Origin: Janthinobacterium sp.
GTDB taxonomy: Bacteria > Pseudomonadota > Gammaproteobacteria > Burkholderiales > Burkholderiaceae_D
Reading direction: 5' to 3'
DNA: 10,784 nucleotides
Assembly: GCA_003482555.1 (NCBI GenBank)
Contig: DMYQ01000120.1
Span: forward strand, 1-10,784
Below are positions 6,126 to 10,784 of the stretch, piece by piece. A program made the position numbers and the translations under genes. The stretch's first letter is position 1; each line of letters starts with the position of its first letter. The notes under the pieces were generated by a model. It was not told where the DNA came from and ran no database searches. It saw only the letters and a program-made list of their open reading frames with translations.

Positions 6126-7892
6126 ATGTCCAACAGAAATCTTCACCGAATCGGTTTCCAAACTATCGCCGGGATGGTAGCGGTATGTAACCTGCCCGCA
6201 GCCCTCGCCACAACGACCGCAACCTCCACGCCGACCATGAAGATCGGCGTCGTCGCGATAACGTCGGGACCGGCCGTCAAGGCGCACGTGGTGGCAAGGT
6301 CCCCCGCGCCTGTCGTCAAGGCGCACGTGGTGGCAAGGTCCCCCGCGCCTGTCGTCAAGGCACACGTGGTGGCAAGGTCCCCCGCGCCTGTCGTCAAGGC
6401 CCCCGTCGTGGCAGCCGCCCCCGCCCCGGTCGCCAAGGCTCCCGTCGTCGCGGCGAGCACCACACCCGTCAAGACGGCGGTGACTGCGGCGTCGAAATTT
6501 GGCGACTATTACACACCCTTTGCCGCGGACTCGCTGTGGAACTCGCGCCCCGTCGGCGCTGTCCTTGGCACGTTTGTCATTCCCAAGTCGAGCTACTATC
6601 CCGCTTTCGGCGCCGGCGCCTATTCGACCGGGGTGTTCCTGGCCAAGGACACCGATCCTCCTATGGTAATTTATCCGCTCGCCGGCAGGACCGGCGTAAC
6701 CGACCAGGATAACCTGGCCAGCGTTCCCACGATTACCATCCCGCATTGGCCCGCCGAAACCCTGGCCGCCACCGGTAACGACGGTCACGCCGACATCGTC
6801 GACCCCACCACCGGCATCATCCATTCGTTTTTCGCCTTGAAACAGCTCAATGGCAAATGGAGCGCCAGCATGTATACGTGGATGCCGCTCGGCGGCACCG
6901 GCTGGGGCGACCCGGCGCATTACTATCAGGGTGCCCGGGCGACCGGTATTCCGGCATCGGCAGGTCTGATACGCCGGCATGAACTCGACGACGGCAAGCC
7001 CACCTATATGCATGCGCTCGCCATGTCGCTCACCTATAACGCCCTGTCGGCCAGCCCTGCCTATATCTATCCGGCCACCTCGGCCGACACCCCGACTTCC
7101 ATACCAAATACGGGAGCGATTCCGGAAGGCGCGCGGATGATGCTGCCACCCGATTACGACACCACGAAAATCGCCAATCCGAAAATCCGCAAAATCGCGG
7201 ACACCTTGAAGCTGTACGGCGCGTATGTGGTCGACCGCAATACCGGCACACCGTTCTATATCTATTCCGAAATCCTGCCCCCGGTCGTGCCGGCTCCCCC
7301 ACCGCCGCCTTGGGACAGCGTGGCGGCGGCTGAGCTTCAACGCATCCGCATGGGCCTGCGTCAAGTGATAGGCGCCACTTCCTGGGTCGATGGGAATAAC
7401 GTCACGCTGGCCCGCATCCAGATCGCGGCGAAGACCGGCAACCTCGCCCTCACCAACAACGCCACGCCCGCGGTGGTCGGTTTGACCCCGCCCAGCGGCT
7501 TGAACCTGCTGTCGATGCGCGGACCGTGGACGGTCAATTATAGAAAGCCGACGACGGTACCCGGCGTCTACAATTCCTGGACGCAAACGATGGAGTTCGC
7601 TCCCAGCCCGGTACGCACTTACATGTCGAACGGTAACGGAACCGGATTCAGCCATGTGGCCTGGGCCAGGATGGGCGGCCCATTGCGCCTGACCAGCACT
7701 ACCACCGGCGGCGCAACCTTGCGCGTCGTTGTGTATAACGGCAGTACCGTGGCTTTCAACAGCGGTGAAATGCCGAACGGGAAAGTCATGGACTTTACCT
7801 GGCCGGCCGGCGGTTGGGCGACTGTTTACGCGACCAACGGCATCAGCGGCGAAAAGGGATCGGTTCAGGCCCATTTGGTGGCGGTTCAATAA
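6126..7892 (+). CDS. Exported protein of unknown function with N-terminal 13-residue tandem repeats
   Basis: I cannot name a family for this 588-residue protein. A signal peptide is clear: basic residues at 4-8, a hydrophobic stretch at about 9-27 and a likely cut after A28 (AALA). Residues 51-115 are five tandem copies of a Lys/Ala/Val/Pro unit (VKAHVVARSPAPV in the first three), an extended basic linker. Residues about 124-383 form a compact domain with conserved-looking patches: HADIVDP (221-227), GARATGIPASAGLIRRHEL (269-287), HALAMSL (296-302), PEGARMMLPPD (333-343) and YGAYVVDRNTG (364-374). From memory, similar patches occur in uncharacterised secreted proteins of actinobacteria and myxobacteria; I cannot verify this. 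A proline-rich hinge (385-395) leads to a beta-rich C-terminal domain (about 396-588). AGGAG six bases upstream supports the start. It is monocistronic: own promoter, strong terminator. A role on the exported polysaccharide is inferred from position alone. Confidence 0.92.
   Translation: MSNRNLHRIGFQTIAGMVAVCNLPAALATTTATSTPTMKIGVVAITSGPAVKAHVVARSPAPVVKAHVVARSPAPVVKAHVVARSPAPVVKAPVVAAAPAPVAKAPVVAASTTPVKTAVTAASKFGDYYTPFAADSLWNSRPVGAVLGTFVIPKSSYYPAFGAGAYSTGVFLAKDTDPPMVIYPLAGRTGVTDQDNLASVPTITIPHWPAETLAATGNDGHADIVDPTTGIIHSFFALKQLNGKWSASMYTWMPLGGTGWGDPAHYYQGARATGIPASAGLIRRHELDDGKPTYMHALAMSLTYNALSASPAYIYPATSADTPTSIPNTGAIPEGARMMLPPDYDTTKIANPKIRKIADTLKLYGAYVVDRNTGTPFYIYSEILPPVVPAPPPPPWDSVAAAELQRIRMGLRQVIGATSWVDGNNVTLARIQIAAKTGNLALTNNATPAVVGLTPPSGLNLLSMRGPWTVNYRKPTTVPGVYNSWTQTMEFAPSPVRTYMSNGNGTGFSHVAWARMGGPLRLTSTTTGGATLRVVVYNGSTVAFNSGEMPNGKVMDFTWPAGGWATVYATNGISGEKGSVQAHLVAVQ
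6276..6470 (+). repeat. 39-base tandem repeat, five copies, in the exported protein gene
   Basis: Units lie at 6276-6314, 6315-6353, 6354-6392, 6393-6431 and 6432-6470. The first two are identical and the third differs by one base (G to A at its ninth position). The last two have diverged to KAPVVAA-type sequence. Each unit encodes 13 residues, so copy changes keep the frame. The near-identity of the first three at DNA level points to recent duplication. Confidence 0.95.
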
Positions 7893-7946
7893 TTCACGGC
7901 GCCGCGGCTTTCAGCCCGGCGGCATGGCCCAAGTCGGCAAGCATGC

Positions 7947-7974
7947 AAGGGGGGCGTTTTCGCCTCCCTTTTTT
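7947..7974 (+). terminator. Rho-independent terminator of the exported protein gene
   Basis: AAGGGGGGCG pairs with CGCCTCCCTT around a TTTT loop, giving a stem of about 10 base pairs with one G-T pair. The T-run continues to 7974. It begins 54 bases after the stop of the exported protein gene, closing that unit and isolating it from the operon to the right. Confidence 0.88.
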
Positions 7975-8093
7975 CATTCCAGCGCCGCCATCTTGGCCTC
8001 GCCCCTTCCTCGCCGGACAAGGTGCCGCCGCGCTCGTCGGCGCGCCTCATCTGACACTCGACGTTTTCAAGAAATCAATAAAAATTGGAAAAG

Positions 8094-8102
8094 TGATAAA
8101 AT
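8094..8102 (+). promoter_or_regulatory. Candidate extended -10 promoter for the acetyltransferase-GT2-GT26 operon
   Basis: TGATAAAAT fits the extended -10 pattern TGnTATAAT with five of six core matches. No good -35 stands 16-18 bases upstream, but the sequence there is A/T-rich. It is the best promoter candidate between the terminator and the operon, about 255 bases before the first start codon. Confidence 0.35.
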
Positions 8103-8129
8103 GCCGAAAATATATACCCCTCTTGCGCG

Positions 8130-8150
8130 CCCTCGCCAGGCCGGCGAGGG
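8130..8150 (+). other. Perfect 8-bp leader hairpin
   Basis: CCCTCGCC (8130-8137) pairs perfectly with GGCGAGGG (8143-8150) around the loop AGGCC. No T-run follows on either strand, so it is not an intrinsic terminator. It would sit about 20 bases into the transcript from the 8097 candidate promoter and may shield the 5' end or take part in leader folding. Confidence 0.5.
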
Positions 8151-8210
8151 TGAACTGGCATCCCCGATCGGAATACAATAATGTACAGCAATAATTCGGA
8201 GCCGACTGCC

Positions 8211-8241
8211 TGCCTGGCGGAGACCCAGGCAAGGCGTCTCC
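8211..8241 (+). promoter_or_regulatory. Candidate H-type pseudoknot in the operon leader
   Basis: Stem 1 pairs TGCCTGG (8211-8217) with CCAGGCA (8225-8231). Its 7-base loop contains GGAGAC (8219-8224), which is exactly complementary to GTCTCC (8236-8241), giving stem 2. Linkers are 1 base and 4 bases. The two helices can form a pseudoknot or act as alternatives. It lies about 120 bases before the acetyltransferase start, too far to block its ribosome site directly. The 4-base linker across a 7-bp stem is tight, so partial opening may be needed. Confidence 0.35.
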
Positions 8242-8358
8242 TCCCCACCCCGGTTTGCGGGGCCGACCAGCCATCCTCCGTTCGCCGTATTTTGCCCGAT
8301 GCGCGAATTGCGCGCCATCCTCGCGGCGCAGCTTCCGCTGCCGCTGCGGGGAGCAGCC

Positions 8359-8910
8359 ATGGACGCTGATTGGGCAGCAGACTTGCATCGCTACGCGATG
8401 CGCCGGCCCTTCTTGAAAGAACAGTCGCTCTGGGCGCTCTGGCTGTACCGTCTGGGACGCCGGCTTGACAAACGCGCCGACGGTGGCCTGCGGCGCTGCC
8501 TGCTGGCACTCTACTGGCCAATGTTCCGCCTGATCGAAACGGGCGTCGGCATCAGCCTGCCCAAGAGCGCCGCGATCGGGCCGGGTTTACGCATCTGGCA
8601 CTTCGGCGGCATTTTTTTGCATCCGGACAGCGTGCTTGGCGCCAACTGTACCCTGCGCCAGGGCGTCACGATAGGCAACCGACGGGAAGGCGGCCCCGCC
8701 CCCGTGATCGGCGACAATGTCGACTTCGGCGCCTACGCGCAAGTGCTGGGCGGCGTGCGTATCGGCGACAATTGCCGCATCGGCGCCATGTCGGTGGTCT
8801 TGTGCGACGTTCCCGACGGCGCCACGGCTGTCGGCGCGCCGGCCCGCATCATTTACAATACGCCGGACGCTTTTCCCGCGCCGCCGACGCATTTCAAGGA
8901 TCGACAATGA
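8359..8910 (+). CDS. Serine-acetyltransferase-like hexapeptide acetyltransferase
   Basis: The 183-residue protein has a helical N-terminus (1-60) and a left-handed beta-helix from about 60 to 165. TGVGISLPKSAAIGPGL (61-77), then RIWHFGGIFLHP with H81 at the position of the catalytic histidine, LGANCTLRQGVTIGNR (93-108) and DVPDGATAVGAPAR (150-163) match the serine O-acetyltransferase (CysE/EpsC) subgroup. Serine acetyltransferases make O-acetylserine from serine and acetyl-CoA. In a polysaccharide operon, close relatives often are, or are suspected to be, sugar O-acetyltransferases, and I infer that here. The protein is shorter than CysE, which has a longer N-terminal helical domain. The ATG at 8359 has GGGGAG five bases upstream; the open frame extends back to 8299 without a ribosome site. 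Its TGA overlaps the next ATG (ATGA). Confidence 0.88.
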   Translation: MDADWAADLHRYAMRRPFLKEQSLWALWLYRLGRRLDKRADGGLRRCLLALYWPMFRLIETGVGISLPKSAAIGPGLRIWHFGGIFLHPDSVLGANCTLRQGVTIGNRREGGPAPVIGDNVDFGAYAQVLGGVRIGDNCRIGAMSVVLCDVPDGATAVGAPARIIYNTPDAFPAPPTHFKDRQ

Positions 8911-10094
8911 CATTTTTCGTGAGCTTACTACTCTTGATCGCGCTCGCCATCGGCGCCATTCCCGTGCTGGTCCTGCTGCTGCAAGCGATCCTGGCCTTTC
9001 CGCGCGCGCGCCCCGCAACCGCTCCCGAAGGCCGGCGCCCGCGCGTGGCGGTGCTGATCCCCGCCCACAATGAAGAAAACGGGGTCGGCGCCACCGTCGC
9101 CAATGTATTGGCACAATTGCGTCTCGGCGACCGCGTGCTGGTGGTGGCCGACAATTGCGGCGACGGCACCGCCGCCGCCGCCCTCGCCGCCGGCGCCGAG
9201 GTGCGCGAACGCTTCGACGCCCACTTGCGCGGTAAAGGTTACGCCCTCGATTTCGGCGTCCGCTGCCTGGCCGAACAGGCGCCGGAAGTGCTGCTCATCG
9301 TCGACGCCGATTGCCTGCTGGCAGTCGGCAGCGTCGACCGCCTGGCTTGCCTGGCGCTGCACAGCGGACGCCCGGTACAGGCGCTCGACCTGATGCGGGC
9401 GCCGCCGGACAGCGGCCCGATGAAAAAAATCGCCGAATTTGCCTGGGCCGTCAAGAATTTTGTGCGCCCGCTCGGCTTCCACCGCCTGGGCCTGCCCTGC
9501 CAGTTGATGGGAACTGGCATGGCCTTCCCCTGGAAAATGATCAGCAGCGCGTCGCTGGCGAACGGCCACGTTGTCGAAGACATGAAACTTGGCATGGAAC
9601 TGGCAAAGGCCGGCACGCCAGCCCTTTTTTGCGCGGACGCCATGGTCACCAGCCTGTTTCCGGTCAGCGCGGCGGGCGCCGACACCCAGCGCGCGCGCTG
9701 GGAACACGGCCACATCAGCATGATCCTGGCCGAAGCGCCGGGCATGTTCGCGGCCGCTCTACGGCAAAGAAACCTGACCTTGGTCGCCCTCGCCCTGGAT
9801 CTGTGCGTGCCGCCGGTGGCCTTGCTGACCTTGCTGGTGCTGGCCCTGTTCGCCTGCGCAGGGCTGTTTTGCCTGCTCAGCGGCGCCCAGGCGCCCCTGT
9901 TCGCCGCCACACTGGTGCTGGGCGCTCTGGGGACGGCCATCATGCTGTCGTGGTGGCGTTACGGCAGGCAAATCGTCACCGCCCGCCACCTGCTGATCGC
10001 CCTCTTTTATATGTTTTTGAAAATACCACTGTACCTGCGCTTTTTCGTGCGCCGGCAAGTTGAATGGGTAAGGGCACAACGTGATAGCGAATGA
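8907..10094 (+). CDS. Membrane glycosyltransferase family 2 protein
   Basis: This is a 395-residue GT2 enzyme with an N-terminal membrane helix (about 4-30), a cytoplasmic GT-A domain and two to three C-terminal hydrophobic segments (about 290-325, 330-348, 360-380). The catalytic domain shows VAVLIPAHNEENGVGATV (47-64), VVADNCGDGT (79-88), the metal-binding DAD (133-135), GTGMAFPW (202-209), ED (224-225) as the likely base, and QRARW (261-265), the QxxRW motif of processive synthases and related enzymes. It would transfer a sugar from a nucleotide donor onto a lipid-linked or growing glycan at the inner membrane; the sugar is unknown. The start at 8907 has AAGGA six bases upstream and overlaps the acetyltransferase stop by 4 bases. 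The open frame runs back to 8772, but that part is a shadow of the gene before. The GT26 gene begins inside its end. Confidence 0.92.
   Translation: MTFFVSLLLLIALAIGAIPVLVLLLQAILAFPRARPATAPEGRRPRVAVLIPAHNEENGVGATVANVLAQLRLGDRVLVVADNCGDGTAAAALAAGAEVRERFDAHLRGKGYALDFGVRCLAEQAPEVLLIVDADCLLAVGSVDRLACLALHSGRPVQALDLMRAPPDSGPMKKIAEFAWAVKNFVRPLGFHRLGLPCQLMGTGMAFPWKMISSASLANGHVVEDMKLGMELAKAGTPALFCADAMVTSLFPVSAAGADTQRARWEHGHISMILAEAPGMFAAALRQRNLTLVALALDLCVPPVALLTLLVLALFACAGLFCLLSGAQAPLFAATLVLGALGTAIMLSWWRYGRQIVTARHLLIALFYMFLKIPLYLRFFVRRQVEWVRAQRDSE
10070..10074 (+). promoter_or_regulatory. Ribosome binding site that sets the GTG start of the GT26 gene
   Basis: AAGGG lies 6 bases before the GTG at 10081, inside the last codons of the GT2 gene. 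The in-frame ATG at 10102 has no Shine-Dalgarno, so the GTG is preferred. Confidence 0.5.
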
Positions 10095-10784
10095 CAACAC
10101 CATGCGGGATGGTCCCGCGACCATCCCTGGCACCGCGCCGGCGACCGATTTTCAGCGCCCCGTGTATTGCATACTCGGTTTGCCCTTCGACGCCCTCACC
10201 GAGGGGGAAGCGCAAGCGGCCCTGAGCGGGGCCGTCGCGCAAGGCCGGCGCTGCTTCCTGTCAACGCCCAACTTGAATTTTCTGATCGGTTGCCTGCACG
10301 ACGCCGCCTTTCGCGATTCCGTGATCCGCTCCGACCTGTCGGTGGCGGACGGCATGCCCATCATCTGGATCGCCCGCGCGCTCGGTATTCCGGTGCACGT
10401 CAGGGTGGCCGGCTCGACCCTGTTCGAGCGCTTGCGCAACGACAAGAGCCGCCCCCTCAGCGTGTTTTTCTTTGGCGGCCCGGAAGGCGTGGCGCAGCGG
10501 GCCGCCGCCGCCCTGAACGCCGAAGGCGGTGGCATGCGTTGCGTGGGCGCCCTCTCGCCCGGCTTCGGCAGCATTGCCGACATGAGTGGCGCCGCCCTGA
10601 TCGAGGAAATCAACCAGGCGCGGCCAGACTTCCTGGTGGTGGCTCTGGGTGCCAAGCGCGGCCAGGCATGGATAGAATACAACCTGGCGCGCCTGCAAAC
10701 GCCGCTGGTCAGCCATCTGGGCGCGGTGGTCAACTTTGTCGCCGGCACGGTCGCGCGCGCGCCCGCCAAGATGGGTGGCCTGGG
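10081..10784 (+). CDS. WecG/TagA/CpsF (GT26) family glycosyltransferase, C-terminus beyond window
   Basis: The frame is open to the right edge, giving 234 full codons; I translated it by hand. It matches the WecG/TagA/CpsF family (GT26), enzymes that add N-acetylmannosamine, N-acetylmannosaminuronic acid or other sugars to lipid-linked acceptors such as undecaprenyl-PP-GlcNAc. Motifs are FLSTPNLNFL (59-68), SDLSVADGMPIIW (84-96), VAGSTLFE (109-116), FFFGG (129-133), PGFGSIAD (160-167), PDFLVVALGAKRGQAWI (182-198) and HLGAVVNFVAGTVARAPAKM (212-231). T62 and D90 fall where the family's conserved active-site Thr and Asp are expected, 28 residues apart. The first 25 residues before RPVYCILGLPFD are not conserved-looking. 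The gene overlaps the GT2 gene by 14 bases and so is coupled to it. Only a short C-terminal part should be missing. Confidence 0.9.
   Translation, partial: MIANDNTMRDGPATIPGTAPATDFQRPVYCILGLPFDALTEGEAQAALSGAVAQGRRCFLSTPNLNFLIGCLHDAAFRDSVIRSDLSVADGMPIIWIARALGIPVHVRVAGSTLFERLRNDKSRPLSVFFFGGPEGVAQRAAAALNAEGGGMRCVGALSPGFGSIADMSGAALIEEINQARPDFLVVALGAKRGQAWIEYNLARLQTPLVSHLGAVVNFVAGTVARAPAKMGGL

Larger units (their letters stand above)
7893..8358 (+). other. Intergenic region and structured leader before the right-hand operon
   Basis: After the terminator at 7947-7974 comes a GC-rich stretch, then an AT-rich island (about 8062-8120) with a candidate extended -10. A leader of about 250 bases follows, holding at least two hairpins. 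Small frames here lack ribosome binding sites: 8101-8181 (26 codons, starting MPKIYTPLARP) and 8181-8369 (62 codons, overlapping the acetyltransferase start). I do not call them, though the first sits close behind the promoter candidate and could be a leader peptide. No known riboswitch class is recognised. Confidence 0.55.

Noticed and set aside
6108..7889. A 593-codon open frame on the minus strand almost fully antisense to the exported repeat protein
   Set aside because: The plus-strand protein has a signal peptide, ribosome site, promoter and terminator. The antisense product is rich in Arg, Gly and His, has no domain pattern and is explained by GC-rich codon structure and the repeat array.
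8181..8369. A 62-codon plus-strand frame overlapping the acetyltransferase start
   Set aside because: It has no ribosome site, runs through the hairpin region and encodes a low-complexity Ala/Arg/Ser end typical of a shadow frame.
8551..9713. Several long minus-strand and alternate plus-strand frames across the acetyltransferase and GT2 genes
   Set aside because: They are shadows of GC-rich coding sequence; the chosen frames carry all the conserved motifs, the ribosome sites and the tight overlaps.

Overview
The window looks like part of an exopolysaccharide or surface-glycan locus of a high-GC Gram-negative bacterium. The style of the proteins, the GC-rich codon use and the gene mix suggest a betaproteobacterium of the Burkholderiales, perhaps Oxalobacteraceae (Massilia, Janthinobacterium or Duganella type). 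That placement is an inference from memory; nothing in the window fixes the taxonomy. There are no tRNA or rRNA genes, insertion sequences, CRISPR arrays or integrase-like genes that I can see.

Left part (1-3587, minus strand). Four genes read leftward: a polysaccharide pyruvyl transferase family protein; a GT14 'Branch' type glycosyltransferase starting 2 bases after it at a GTG; a sugar-1-phosphate nucleotidyltransferase with a left-handed beta-helix tail and a Gln-Asp repeat C-terminus; and the start of a ManC/AlgA-type mannose-1-phosphate guanylyltransferase, joined to the previous gene by an ATGA overlap. A good sigma-70-like promoter at the 3' end of the GT14 gene may let the two nucleotidyltransferase genes be transcribed separately.

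Middle (3588-7892, plus strand). An 861-base gene-poor divergent region separates the leftward operon from an acyltransferase-3 membrane protein. After a further 555-base AT-rich gap with a consensus -10 box comes a 588-residue exported protein of unknown function. It carries five 13-residue tandem repeats behind the signal peptide, and a strong intrinsic terminator closes it.

Right part (7893-10784, plus strand). A 466-base leader with several hairpins, one able to form an H-type pseudoknot, precedes a tightly packed operon: a serine-acetyltransferase-like hexapeptide acetyltransferase, a membrane GT2 glycosyltransferase (ATGA overlap), and a WecG/TagA/CpsF (GT26) glycosyltransferase that runs off the right edge.

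How the parts fit: the nucleotidyltransferases would supply activated sugar (probably GDP-mannose), the GT2, GT14 and GT26 enzymes would build the repeat unit, and the pyruvyl-, acyl- and acetyl-transferases would decorate it. The exported repeat protein could bind or process the polymer outside the cytoplasm, but only its position says so. Polymerase, flippase and export genes are not in the window.
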